The notes: generated from the letters alone by a model not told the origin. DNA of 21,071 bases from JAUILA01 sp964563925 (GCA_964563925.1 CAZLZD010000063.1:1-21071); one strand, 5' to 3'; counted from the first letter of the stretch, positions 7,091 to 15,477 are shown. Numbers and translations: made by a program.

Positions 7091-8586
7091 TTCATCTGTT
7101 TTTCGGTCATGACCTTCCGGATCTTGACCTGGCCACCTTTCTTCCCCGCTTTGTCCATTTGGTCGTGATACATTCTCTTACTTATTCTACGGACACGTAC
7201 ATCCTGCAAGGCACGCTTACGGGCTACCTCATAATTCTTGTTTGATGACCGGAGAGCTTTATCCAGTGAACGGGCAAGATGATCCTCATCCACCGGCGAG
7301 TCTGAAACAATGACCCATTGGTGAATATACTGGTCCTGCTCGTTGCGTACGGCGGCCACCATATACTCATTGATGGAACAATCCAGTTGCTCAGAAACAT
7401 GCAGCACTGCGTCGTCCAGCTTTTCTTCCGAAAGCTGCGAACCGGTGACATTGAGATAGAATTTGGTCCGGCCTGTAATGCGTATTTCATAAGGTTCCAG
7501 GCTTGTGAAGGTAATCGTATCCCCGATGAGGTACCGCCAGGCGCCGGCACATGTGCTGATCACGAGTACATAATCCTGATTTTTCTCCACATTCTCCAAT
7601 CGGTGGCATTCCGCATTCTCCTTCACCTGACCCATCTCATCCACTCCTCGTTCGTCAAAGGGGATGAACTCATAGAAATACCCGTGACTGAGGGCAAGTT
7701 GCATGGACATTGTACCTGGTCTCGCCGTATAGGCTATAAACCCTTCCGAGGCAAGGTACGTATCCATGATCGTGACCGGCCTGGAGAATAATTTTTCAAA
7801 GTCCTTCCGGTACGTTTCAAAGGCCACCCCGCCACTGGCATACACCATGAGGTTCGGCCAGATATCATGAATGGAGCTCAGGCCGTGTTTTTTGACAATT
7901 TCCTGCAGCATGATCAGTACCCAGGATGGAATCCCTGCAATGGCGCCGATATTCCAGGAAGGTGCTTCCTCCGCGATCCTGGCTATTCGTTCGTCCCAGT
8001 CGTCAATGGCGGCTATTTCCTTCCCCGGACGATAAAAAAGGTCATACCAATCGGGGAAATTACTCACATTTATCCCGCTGATTTCACCTTCCGACTGGTT
8101 TTTACCCGTCTTTTCCAGGTTAGCCGAACTGCTGAGCATCAGGATTTCACTTTCAAATAACGGCTTGGGAAAGTCAAAATTGGCGAGGGACTCCACCATG
8201 GAACGGCCGGTATCACGGACGCTTTTCAGGAAATCATCCGTGACCATTATACGCTTGCCCGTCTTACCGGTGGTACCACTGCTGCGCGCAAAGAATTCCG
8301 GCATACCCGGCCAGGTGATGTCCTTCAGCCGCTGTTGCCTTGACCACCATTTTTCGTGCAGTTGTTCGTAGGTATGCAGGGGCACCTCACGCTGAAAGGC
8401 GCCGATAATGTCTTTCTCTTCTAACATCCGGGGGAATCCATAGTACTTACCAAAAGCGGTATCAGCCGACTTTTCCAGCAGGTGCCGCAGTTGTTGCTCC
8501 TGCAGTTCAGGTCCGGACAGCGTGTCGCGCTGCAGTTTGTGAGTGAGGTCTATTCCTGATTTTACTAACGTTCCGAGAAGGCCCAT
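7054..8586 (-). CDS. GH3-family acyl-adenylating enzyme
   Basis: A 510-residue member of the GH3 family, known in plants as acyl-acid amido synthetases that adenylate a carboxylic acid and transfer it to an amino acid. Bacterial members are common in Bacteroidota, but their substrates are mostly unknown. The ATP phosphate loop is SSGTTGKTGKR (102-112). Later blocks include WNIGAIAGIPSWV, the aromatic-Gly-rich VYASGGVAFETY, the hinge region YLIGDTITF and GRTKFYLNVTG leading into the mobile C-terminal domain. The full length fits the family. There is no signal peptide, so it is cytoplasmic. It is convergent with the metallopeptidase, sharing 37 bases at the 3' ends, and divergent from the gene at 8722. 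Confidence 0.9.
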   Translation of the reverse strand: MGLLGTLVKSGIDLTHKLQRDTLSGPELQEQQLRHLLEKSADTAFGKYYGFPRMLEEKDIIGAFQREVPLHTYEQLHEKWWSRQQRLKDITWPGMPEFFARSSGTTGKTGKRIMVTDDFLKSVRDTGRSMVESLANFDFPKPLFESEILMLSSSANLEKTGKNQSEGEISGINVSNFPDWYDLFYRPGKEIAAIDDWDERIARIAEEAPSWNIGAIAGIPSWVLIMLQEIVKKHGLSSIHDIWPNLMVYASGGVAFETYRKDFEKLFSRPVTIMDTYLASEGFIAYTARPGTMSMQLALSHGYFYEFIPFDERGVDEMGQVKENAECHRLENVEKNQDYVLVISTCAGAWRYLIGDTITFTSLEPYEIRITGRTKFYLNVTGSQLSEEKLDDAVLHVSEQLDCSINEYMVAAVRNEQDQYIHQWVIVSDSPVDEDHLARSLDKALRSSNKNYEVARKRALQDVRVRRISKRMYHDQMDKAGKKGGQVKIRKVMTEKQMNHFLNTLESVTS

Positions 8587-8721
8587 GAAGTTGATTTGTT
8601 TGCTGGTCTTTAAGAGAACAACTAAATCGCAGAATTGATTATTGCAGGTTACCTATTACTTCGTATGCTTATTTAAAAAAAATTTCTTTACTTATAAAAT
8701 TGTATCACTAAAACCTATCCC

Positions 8722-9396
8722 ATGACCCGAGATCAACAACTCGCATTTTGCAAGAAATGCACCAACCGTACCATGGACATTCAACAGGGACTCTTGTGCA
8801 GCCTTACCGGTGCCAAGGCCGATTTTCAGGATGAATGCCAGAATTATACCCATGACAGCGCTGTGCAGGAACGCCTGGATTCCACCACGCCCCTGGCACA
8901 GGAAGAGGTTCATGCAAGGCTGGATGAGGGGGTCCTCCACCAGCTCAGGATGGAGCAGAACCTGGCCAAAGGAGGATTGGCCGCATTGGCTGCCGGGGTG
9001 CTGGGCGCTGCCATATGGGCCGTTATTACGGTTGCCACAGAATACCAGATAGGGTTCATGGCCCTGGCCATTGGCGCCATGGTGGGCTTTGCCATGCGGT
9101 TTGCGGGTAAGGGGGTTGACCAGGTATTCGGAATCGTCGGCGCATTTATTGCGGTGGCAAGCTGTTTCCTTGGAAATTTCCTGAGTATTATCGGTTTTGG
9201 AATGGGGGAGTTGGGGACTGGTTTTTTTGAGACCCTTCTGATTTTTGATTACGCTTATTTTTTCCCTGTAATGGCCGAGACCTTCTCACCGATAGACCTG
9301 CTGTTCTACGGCATAGCCGGATACGAAGGGTATAAGTTCTCTTTCCGGAGTTTTACCGAAGAGGATATTGCCCGGCTTCATCAGACTGGTAAGTGA
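8722..9396 (+). CDS. Four-cysteine membrane protein, unknown function
   Basis: A 224-residue protein. Its cytoplasmic-looking N-terminus has four cysteines, C10-x2-C13, C26 and C39, in the setting FCKKCTNR...GLLCSLTG...ECQNY. I know this pattern as the start of uncharacterised Bacteroidota membrane proteins; it may bind zinc. After a polar linker (about 43-80) come three or four hydrophobic segments (roughly 84-106, 110-128, 134-158 and 185-203) and a charged tail. It opens a tight + strand group: its TGA overlaps the GTG of the TPR protein by four bases. No enzymatic motif is seen. Confidence 0.7.
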   Translation: MTRDQQLAFCKKCTNRTMDIQQGLLCSLTGAKADFQDECQNYTHDSAVQERLDSTTPLAQEEVHARLDEGVLHQLRMEQNLAKGGLAALAAGVLGAAIWAVITVATEYQIGFMALAIGAMVGFAMRFAGKGVDQVFGIVGAFIAVASCFLGNFLSIIGFGMGELGTGFFETLLIFDYAYFFPVMAETFSPIDLLFYGIAGYEGYKFSFRSFTEEDIARLHQTGK

Positions 9397-10292
9397 GCCG
9401 GTATCTGCTCATTTTACTGCTGCTTGGTTATACCGCCGGGCCGGTATGTGCGCAAACACACCGGGAGCAATTTCAGCATGCCTTCGGAGAGGGTGACTTT
9501 GAACAAGCGGGGGTAACCCTGAATGCCTGGGAAAAGGAGGACCCGGAGGACGCCGAGCTGTTTGTGGCCTGTTTCAATTATTACTACCGTCTTGCCCTGC
9601 AATCAGGTGTACAATTATCCACCGCCCCGGGATATGGTGACCAGCTTGAGATAACCGATGAGGAATCTGGTGAGACGGTGGGTTATCTGTCCGAACAGAT
9701 GGTGCGTAACGATTCATTGTTCGATCTGGCCCTTTCCTGGATAAACCGGGGGATCGGGTTACACCCCAGCCGGCTGGATATGTATTTCGGACGGACCTAC
9801 GCCCTGCGGGAAATGGAAAGGCTTGATGCCCACTTAACCAGTATTCTGGAAGTAATCAGTGTTCAGGATACCAATCCGGTTTGGACCTGGTCGGAAGGCG
9901 AGCCCCTGGAAGATGCGGAGACCGTTTTCAAAGAGGCGATTCAGCAGTACATGTATGTATTCTTTTCAATGAACCCGCCGTTTTTGACCGGCGTGGATAC
10001 AATTTCGCTCAGAATGAACCGATTGTATCCGGATGACCCGGTCAATTATTCCAACCTTGGTGTCGTCAGGCTTTACCGTGAAGATCCGGAGGGAGCGCTC
10101 CGCTATTTCCGTAAAGGGCTGGCGATCGATCCGGCTGACATGATCATAGCCGGGAACCTTGCCTATGCGCACCGTCAGCTGGAACAATGGGAGGAAGCCA
10201 TTCGAATTTACAATCAGATCATTGAACGGGGTGATCCGGAAGAGGCGGAATTTGCACGTGAGCAACTGGAGATGATAAACAAGGAAGAATGA
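9393..10292 (+). CDS. Secreted TPR-repeat protein
   Basis: A 299-residue exported protein. The start is GTG at 9393, sharing GTGA with the previous stop, and it gives an excellent signal peptide, MSRYLLILLLLGYTAGPVCA, cleaved before Q. The C-terminal 90 residues contain at least two tetratricopeptide repeats: YSNLGVVRLYREDPEGALRY followed by NLAYAHRQLEQWEEAIRIYN. A weaker alpha-helical repeat region covers the middle. TPR domains bind protein partners, so a periplasmic scaffold is the likely role; the partner may be the four-cysteine membrane protein encoded just upstream. Its stop overlaps a further ATG at 10289. Confidence 0.8.
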   Translation: MSRYLLILLLLGYTAGPVCAQTHREQFQHAFGEGDFEQAGVTLNAWEKEDPEDAELFVACFNYYYRLALQSGVQLSTAPGYGDQLEITDEESGETVGYLSEQMVRNDSLFDLALSWINRGIGLHPSRLDMYFGRTYALREMERLDAHLTSILEVISVQDTNPVWTWSEGEPLEDAETVFKEAIQQYMYVFFSMNPPFLTGVDTISLRMNRLYPDDPVNYSNLGVVRLYREDPEGALRYFRKGLAIDPADMIIAGNLAYAHRQLEQWEEAIRIYNQIIERGDPEEAEFAREQLEMINKEE

Positions 10293-10555
10293 TCGCACAG
10301 GTATCCAGGAGAATATTCGACCCGATAGTCAATGCGGATATCATGGTGTGGGAGAATTTCGCCGCCCTTGGCGAGATACAGTCGGCCGGGACAGGGGAGA
10401 TCCTTAAAGGCCCTGGCATAACAGACAAGTTATTTCCGATTCCTGGTTCTTTGGCTCAAGTGGCTTTGGACCCCGGTATTGATACACTGGCTGATTTTCC
10501 TGACGGCCCTGCTGGCAGTACTTCAGGCGATTCCAGGTGCCTGAAGATAACCTGA
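10289..10555 (+). CDS. Doubtful small ORF, possibly frameshifted membrane protein
   Basis: An 88-codon frame whose ATG overlaps the TPR gene stop (ATGA at 10289-10292), the same coupling used elsewhere in this operon. The first 45 codons (MIAQVSRRIFDPIVNADIMV onward) use G/C-rich third positions and many G-first codons, like neighbouring genes. After about 10425 the third positions in this frame turn AT-rich. The +1 frame there is instead GC3-rich and encodes a clear membrane-helix-like stretch (FRFLVLWLKWLWTPVLIHW, then LIFLTALLAVL) ending at TGA 10542-10544. The original gene may therefore have been N-terminal part plus helix, broken by a one-base change. It could also be non-coding. I recognise no family. 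Confidence 0.3.
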   Translation: MIAQVSRRIFDPIVNADIMVWENFAALGEIQSAGTGEILKGPGITDKLFPIPGSLAQVALDPGIDTLADFPDGPAGSTSGDSRCLKIT

Positions 10556-10623
10556 GAACCCGTTCAAGGGTAAAATTGGCCGCTACGGAAACAATTTATC
10601 CTGCTTTTCCCGTTATTTGCTGT

Positions 10624-10800
10624 ATGGAAACCACTCAACAAAACAGTCAGGAGGAGTTGTTGCTGCACTGTTGTGAAAAGCGGCAAAAGCTTTACGCCCT
10701 GTTACAGCGTTCCCTCGAGGAAGATTCTCGCGATTACGACGAGGAAATGAGGCAGCTCCACCAGGAGATTGACAAGATCATGGCCCGCATCAGCGAGTAG
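10624..10800 (+). CDS. Small coiled-coil protein (58 residues), unknown
   Basis: The ATG at 10624 opens a 58-residue frame. The product is highly charged and alpha-helical in character: METTQQNSQEELLLHCCEKR, then LYALLQRSLEEDSRD, then MRQLHQEIDKIMARISE. It has a heptad-like spacing of Leu, Met and Ile and no signal or membrane segment. It is probably a small dimeric cytoplasmic protein. A longer frame can be read from upstream, but those codons look non-coding. It closes the + strand cluster that starts at 8722. Small size lowers confidence, although the codon use fits a real gene. Confidence 0.5.
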   Translation: METTQQNSQEELLLHCCEKRQKLYALLQRSLEEDSRDYDEEMRQLHQEIDKIMARISE

Positions 10801-10840
10801 CAGTCATTTTAAAGGTTGGCAGTCAGGATGTTATATTGTT

Positions 10841-10867
10841 ATATAAATAAATTGTTTTTATTTATAT
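10841..10867. repeat. Perfect AT-only 11-bp inverted repeat
   Basis: ATATAAATAAA (10841-10851) and TTTATTTATAT (10857-10867) are exact reverse complements around the loop TTGTT. The palindrome lies 42 bases before the ATG of the beta-barrel gene at 10909 and 40 bases after the preceding stop. It could be an operator or a weak bidirectional terminator. A TTG (10836-10838) and TATATTTC (10863-10870) also loosely resemble a Bacteroidota promoter, but with a 24-base spacer. Confidence 0.45.
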
Positions 10868-10908
10868 TTCTATAGATTATCTTGAATGATTTAACCGACC
10901 ACAGATTA

Positions 10909-12084
10909 ATGAAGTATTTATTCAGTGCGTTTATGCTCCTTTTTTCCACCGCTCTGCTGGCACAGGCTGATTTTAAGCCAGGCTATATTGTAAAGGTAAA
11001 CGGAGAAAAGCAATCGGGTCAGATCAGGTATCGCTCCGATTCCCGTAATTACCAGAGTGCCGTATTTATTCAACAGGGGCAGGAACGGGAATTTGCGCCG
11101 GGAGAAATACTTGGATACGGTTATGAAAATGGTAAATACTATGCATCTGGTGTAGTGGACGACCGGTTTGTCGAAGCCCTGGTGGAAGGTGACCTGAGCC
11201 TGTATCGGTATGACAGCAAATATTATCTGAAAAAAGAGAATGATATCCATGAACTCGAAGCAAGGGAAGTCGAGGTTACAACGGCAGACGGCGAGATCGC
11301 TTACCGTCAGGATAACCGTTGGAAAGGAATTCTCTCGCTGATGATTAACGATTGCCTGCCCAATTCCAACGAGATTATTGCCCGGCTTGACCTCAACGAA
11401 CAGAGCCTGAGCAGAACCGTGGTGCGGTATAACAGATGCCGAGGTGCCGATTTTACGGAGTACAAGAAGGATTTGCCCTTCACTTCTTTCCACCCGGGCC
11501 TTGCAGCCGGTGTTGTTTTTTCAAAGATAGCGATCACCAATTCTGATCCGCAGAGCCCAATACCCGACTCTTATAATTCGACAGATGTGACCTTTGGTGG
11601 TAATTTAATCATTTCCTTCCCACGCATTTCTGACCGGATTTCCATCTACACTGAAGCTTCCTATTTCAAGGCAGAGTATGACGGCTCGGTTGAATATGTT
11701 ACCACCGGCCGTGAGACCTATTATACTTCGGAGATATCCATGTCCACCATAAATATCCCGGTAGGCTTCCGCTATGCCACACTGGAAAAAGCCGTATCGC
11801 TTTTTGTGATGACCGGAATCAATTATGACCTGTATCTTGAGTGGGAAACCGCACTAAACACCCGTCGCGTTGAGAACGGGATCACGACTTCGGAACCGGA
11901 GACCGAACTGTTTAAGAGTAATTCAAGCCGACTTGGTTTTTGGGCCGGTGCCGGCGTATCCCGTTCGATAGGAAAATGGCAGACTGGTTTGTCATTGCGT
12001 TATTTCAACATGCCTGAGCTTGGAGAACGGGCAGTGGAGGCGGATTTAAGCCGAATTATGGTAAGTATTACCTTTTCCAGATAA
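10909..12084 (+). CDS. Outer-membrane beta-barrel protein with N-terminal accessory domain
   Basis: A 391-residue exported protein. I take the ATG at 10909, which gives the signal peptide MKYLFSAFMLLFSTALLAQA. An upstream TTG at 10882 would put nine polar residues in front of it. The mature N-terminus (GYIVKVNGEKQSGQIRYRS, then FAPGEILGYGYENGKYYAS) matches a Bacteroidota domain often found before a beta-barrel. From about residue 195 the pattern becomes alternating beta-strands (ISIYTEASYF, INIPVGFRYATL, RLGFWAGAGVSRSI, WQTGLSLRYFNM) ending in aromatic and basic residues (ITFSR). Transport or surface function is unknown. It is monocistronic with gaps on both sides, the upstream one holding an AT palindrome. 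Confidence 0.75.
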   Translation: MKYLFSAFMLLFSTALLAQADFKPGYIVKVNGEKQSGQIRYRSDSRNYQSAVFIQQGQEREFAPGEILGYGYENGKYYASGVVDDRFVEALVEGDLSLYRYDSKYYLKKENDIHELEAREVEVTTADGEIAYRQDNRWKGILSLMINDCLPNSNEIIARLDLNEQSLSRTVVRYNRCRGADFTEYKKDLPFTSFHPGLAAGVVFSKIAITNSDPQSPIPDSYNSTDVTFGGNLIISFPRISDRISIYTEASYFKAEYDGSVEYVTTGRETYYTSEISMSTINIPVGFRYATLEKAVSLFVMTGINYDLYLEWETALNTRRVENGITTSEPETELFKSNSSRLGFWAGAGVSRSIGKWQTGLSLRYFNMPELGERAVEADLSRIMVSITFSR

Positions 12085-12269
12085 AGCAATACATTCGAGT
12101 TTTTTACAGGATGACGAGCTTCGTTACTATATTCGACCTCTTGCTATTTCTTTGTGCCGGAACAATGCGGGAGGGTAATCGAACTTCACCATGTGTATTG
12201 ATCATTCATTGATTTGCTGGTGTTCGCCCGGATTTGTCCGTATATTCATTTCAGAATTAATCAGGAACC

Positions 12270-13340
12270 ATGGAGTGGAAATCGCTGCCTTTGGAAATCA
12301 GGGAACAGGTAGACCAGGCCGGTCTGAAGGGTTACCTTGTCGGTCGCGTAATTGAAGAGCACCGTGAGCGATATATCCTGCAGGATGAGGACCGGCGCTA
12401 TTCGGCAGAGATTACGGGTAACCTTCGTTATTCGGCAACCGACAGACTTGGTTTTCCGGCGGTCGGGGATTGGGTTAAAGCGTTGCCTTCCGATGAAAAC
12501 ACCGCAATAATCCTGGAAATCCTTCCCCGCTTCAGTATCCTGGAACGCCAGGCCATCGGCCAGCATGCCGGCCGGCAGATCATCGCCACAAATCTCAACG
12601 GTGCTTTTATTGTCCAGTCGCCCGGGCAGGATTTCAATATGAACCGGCTGGAACGGTATCTCACGATATGCCACAACAGCGGTATCCGGCCCTTCGTGGT
12701 ATTGACGAAAACAGATCTGCTGGTAAATGAGGAACTTAACGACTATATCCGTCAAATCGAAGAACGGGTGAGCCAGGTGCCGGTCATTGCGGTGAGTAAC
12801 CTGACCGGACAGGGCTATGCGGAACTTCTTTCATTTATGCACCCCGGGAACACCTATTGCTTCCTCGGGTCTTCCGGGGTCGGGAAGTCCTCGCTGGTAA
12901 ACGGACTTGCCGGAAAGGAATTATTGCGTACCAGTGACATTAGCCATTCCACCGCCAAAGGCAGGCATACAACCAGTCATCGTGAGCTGGTTATTCTCCC
13001 GAACGGAAGTATTGTAATTGATACGCCGGGGATGCGCGAACTGGGACTGACTGATCAGGAAGACGGACTCGAACAGACCTATGACCAGATCCATATGCTG
13101 GCACGGGAATGCCGGTTCAGCGACTGCAGCCATATATCTGAAGCAGGGTGCGCAGTGCTTGAGGCGCTGGAGAATGGGACGCTGGATGCGGGTGCGTATG
13201 AGAATTACCAGAAACTGCAGCGCGAGCAGGAACGGTTTTCGACCAGTCTCCGCGAGAAACGAGCCAAAAGCAGGAAGCAGGGAAAACTGTACAAATCCAT
13301 ACTTCAGGATAAGACAAGGAGGAAATTTGGGGGGGAATAA
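12270..13340 (+). CDS. rsgA: Ribosome small-subunit biogenesis GTPase RsgA
   Basis: A 356-residue circularly permuted GTPase that assists late maturation of the 30S ribosomal subunit in the cytoplasm. The N-terminal OB fold (about 20-90) has GRVIEEHRERYILQ and AVGDWVK. The permuted G motifs follow in the order G4 LTKTD (145-149), G1 GSSGVGKSS (200-208), switch I KGRHTT (230-235) and G3 DTPGMRELG (251-259). The C-terminal zinc site is C281, C286, H288 and C294 (CRFSDCSHISEAGC). The basic tail (EKRAKSRKQGK) is typical. Its final 14 bases overlap the start of the lipoprotein gene downstream. Function is well supported. Confidence 0.96.
   Translation: MEWKSLPLEIREQVDQAGLKGYLVGRVIEEHRERYILQDEDRRYSAEITGNLRYSATDRLGFPAVGDWVKALPSDENTAIILEILPRFSILERQAIGQHAGRQIIATNLNGAFIVQSPGQDFNMNRLERYLTICHNSGIRPFVVLTKTDLLVNEELNDYIRQIEERVSQVPVIAVSNLTGQGYAELLSFMHPGNTYCFLGSSGVGKSSLVNGLAGKELLRTSDISHSTAKGRHTTSHRELVILPNGSIVIDTPGMRELGLTDQEDGLEQTYDQIHMLARECRFSDCSHISEAGCAVLEALENGTLDAGAYENYQKLQREQERFSTSLREKRAKSRKQGKLYKSILQDKTRRKFGGE
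13317..13322 (+). promoter_or_regulatory. Strong Shine-Dalgarno sequence inside the rsgA 3' end
   Basis: AGGAGG at 13317-13322 lies 4 bases before the TTG at 13327, within the last codons of rsgA. Such a strong site is unusual for this window, where starts mostly lack one. It decides the start of the lipoprotein gene, for which no ATG or GTG precedes the signal peptide in frame close by. Confidence 0.6.
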
Positions 13341-14244
13341 AATTTATTACTTCCTTCTCGCCACCGCAGCCCTGCTCCTGCAGGCCTGTGATCCCACAGG
13401 GCAGAAAACCCTTCCGGAAGAGGAATATAACCGCCTTGGCCGGACTATTGCCGCTTCCTTTAATTCCGGCGACTCCAAATCAGTCACACGGAAGTTTCTC
13501 CAGGAGCCAGTGTATACCGATCTACTGCAAACCCTTGATTCGCTGGGCCTGGATGATGAAAAATATGATGAGAGGGCCCGGTTTACCAAAAAGATGATAG
13601 CCGACCGGTTTGAGGAACAGACCACCTGGATCGCTTCCTCACTCCGGGGAGACAATGTGCAGTTTATCGCCTACCGCACAGGTCCTGAGCCTTATCTTCT
13701 GTTCGGGATTAATCTTGGCGATTACCTTGACTTTATGGAACTGCGGGTAATGCCGATGGGTGAAAGTATCTATATTACAGACCTGTACCGGTATTATTCA
13801 GGTGTCCGGTTTTCTGATTATATCATCTGGTCGGAAGTTAACGAGGAGTATTATGGCCGTAAAGGGGGTCCCTACCAGGATGCGCTTGGAGAATTATACA
13901 ATGCCAGTGTGTACCTGGAAAAGGGACAGCCGGGCCGGGCACTCATTGCCTATAACCGAATTCCCGATGAATTTGCCTACCATCCCCGCTTTCATGGTCT
14001 GAAGCAGGAAATCGCCCAGTATGCCGGTGATTCGATCCTTGAACAGACGCTGTTTGAAAAGATCGGGTATCACTGGGATTCACGGAAAACCCGGTATGCA
14101 AACCTGATCGCCTATTACCGGCAGTTTAACCTTCCGGATACCTCGCTCCTCTATGTTGATTCCCTGGAGGCCCTGACCGGACAAAACTACCTGACCGATA
14201 CACTGCGTCAGCGGATTCTCGGTGACATTGAATCGATCCGTTAA
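13327..14244 (+). CDS. Predicted lipoprotein, unknown function
   Basis: A 305-residue lipoprotein. The TTG at 13327, preceded by AGGAGG, gives a signal ending in the lipobox L-L-Q-A-C, with lipidated Cys21. An earlier in-frame start would lie far inside rsgA and produce a basic, implausible extension. The mature part has an early helical segment (LGRTIAASFNSGDSKSVTRKF) like the start of NTF2-like or DUF-type lipoproteins. A mixed central domain follows (VQFIAYRTGPEPYLLFGINL), then a helical, possibly TPR-like C-terminal region (ALGELYNASVYLEKGQPGRA, LIAYNRIPDEF). I do not recognise the family. It overlaps rsgA by 14 bases and is probably in the same transcript, though the roles look unrelated. 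Confidence 0.7.
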   Translation: MGGNKIYYFLLATAALLLQACDPTGQKTLPEEEYNRLGRTIAASFNSGDSKSVTRKFLQEPVYTDLLQTLDSLGLDDEKYDERARFTKKMIADRFEEQTTWIASSLRGDNVQFIAYRTGPEPYLLFGINLGDYLDFMELRVMPMGESIYITDLYRYYSGVRFSDYIIWSEVNEEYYGRKGGPYQDALGELYNASVYLEKGQPGRALIAYNRIPDEFAYHPRFHGLKQEIAQYAGDSILEQTLFEKIGYHWDSRKTRYANLIAYYRQFNLPDTSLLYVDSLEALTGQNYLTDTLRQRILGDIESIR

Positions 14245-14398
14245 CAGATTCCAGGATACCCACATTTTCAGGCCTTCCGTTGAAAGTCTGGCGTTATGGG
14301 CTTTTTCTCGAATATTGTGAGGCAGAACTTATCAATGGTGAGATTTTCCACTATATTGAAAATTGAAACTTAAATATATCAGATAATATATATCCATA

Positions 14399-14956
14399 AT
14401 GAGGCTTGTTATTTTTCTTTTCATGATCTGGCTGGGAACGGTGATAACCGAACCTGTATATGCCCGGGAGATATCTGAGCATTCTGCGGTTTACCAGGCT
14501 GAGTCCTACGAGCCTTACGAGGGCGACGATGGTTTTGCGCCGGCTTTGTTTGTTGTGTTTCTGATAGTCTCAGCAATCACGCTTCTCGTGATAGGAGCGG
14601 GGATTGTATTGGCCGGACTGGCCATTCTGGCAATTTTGTTACTCATTGCCCTCGGGGTACTTTCAGCTTCAGTAGCGGTAGGGGTATGGAGAAAATCATT
14701 TGAATCCGGATTCCGGACATTCCTGATTACCGGGTCAGTGGTGGCCGGCGGGTTATGCGGTTTGCTGATTGCCTGGTTTGGTAATTTCATTCTTACATGG
14801 TGGCCCCTTGAGGAAGCGCTGATTGCCGGCGGGGTCGGCGGGGTTGCCGGCGGGTTGATATTTGGGGTTTTTGCCGTCTGGCTGGCAAGAATTACTTCTG
14901 CATTTATTTCCAGGAGATATGCCGCATATAAAAACAGGGGACTGGATCAGCAATGA
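14399..14956 (+). CDS. Membrane protein with signal peptide, unknown function
   Basis: A 185-residue protein. It has a probable cleavable signal (residues 1-22, ending PVYA before R23), an acidic extracytoplasmic segment (24-46, with YEPYEGDDG), and then hydrophobic helices at about 48-70, 71-97, 106-128 and 141-163. The second half is glycine-rich (GGVGGVAGGLIFG), which favours tight helix packing. The C-terminal tail is basic (SRRYAAYKNR). No family is recognised. It overlaps the next gene by four bases (ATGA at 14953-14956), so the two membrane proteins are co-translated and may form a complex. Confidence 0.65.
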   Translation: MRLVIFLFMIWLGTVITEPVYAREISEHSAVYQAESYEPYEGDDGFAPALFVVFLIVSAITLLVIGAGIVLAGLAILAILLLIALGVLSASVAVGVWRKSFESGFRTFLITGSVVAGGLCGLLIAWFGNFILTWWPLEEALIAGGVGGVAGGLIFGVFAVWLARITSAFISRRYAAYKNRGLDQQ

Positions 14957-15444
14957 AGCAACCATCTCCCGTACAATCTCAATTGCGCACCTTGCGAATG
15001 ATTCACTGGTCGTTACTGGTAATGCCAGCTTTTTTCGGCGTATTTGTTTACCTCGTAAATTCAGAAAAGGAATCGGCCTGGACGTGGAACGGGAGTTATC
15101 TTTTATCCTACTTACCGGCCGTGCTGCTGCTTGTCATTCTCCCGGTATCCCTGGTTGTATTCAGGCTGGTACTTAAGGATAACATGCCAAAAAGAAACCC
15201 TGATTTGTCTAAAAAGATCCGGGCATTTCAGACCGCCCACCTGGTACGGATCTCGATGATTGAAATGGTTGCCCTGAGCGGAGCAGTGGTCAGTCTGGTT
15301 ACAGGCAGCCAGATCAATTTGATTGTTGTGCTCCTGGCCCTCGTCATAATGGCCCTGCTGGCTCCGACCCCGTCACGGCTGGAGGGGCTGCTGGAACTGA
15401 ATACGGAGGAACGCGATACAATCTATCACAGAGAAACCAATTGA
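14953..15444 (+). CDS. Four-helix membrane protein, unknown function
   Basis: A 163-residue protein with four predicted membrane helices at about 17-34, 50-73, 98-117 and 121-137, plus a conserved-looking cytoplasmic tail (PTPSRLEGLLELNTEERD). The layout resembles an uncharacterised Bacteroidota family of small four-helix proteins with a tail of the type P-S-x-x-x-x-x-x-L-x-L, recalled from memory. There is no catalytic motif. It is coupled through ATGA to the signal-peptide membrane protein upstream, and a short lipoprotein starts 33 bases after its stop. Confidence 0.65.
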   Translation: MKQPSPVQSQLRTLRMIHWSLLVMPAFFGVFVYLVNSEKESAWTWNGSYLLSYLPAVLLLVILPVSLVVFRLVLKDNMPKRNPDLSKKIRAFQTAHLVRISMIEMVALSGAVVSLVTGSQINLIVVLLALVIMALLAPTPSRLEGLLELNTEERDTIYHRETN

Positions 15445-15477
15445 CGTTTTTTTTGTACGCTAACCAACCACTAAGCC

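Noticed and set aside
12111..12212. A 33-codon ATG frame with a hydrophobic stretch between the beta-barrel gene and rsgA.
   Set aside because: Too short, no ribosome site, no clear signal or family. It is likely chance in an AT-rich gap.
12705..12719. RsgA G4 motif reads TKTD instead of NKxD.
   Set aside because: T-K-x-D is a common form in RsgA proteins, so it is not an anomaly.
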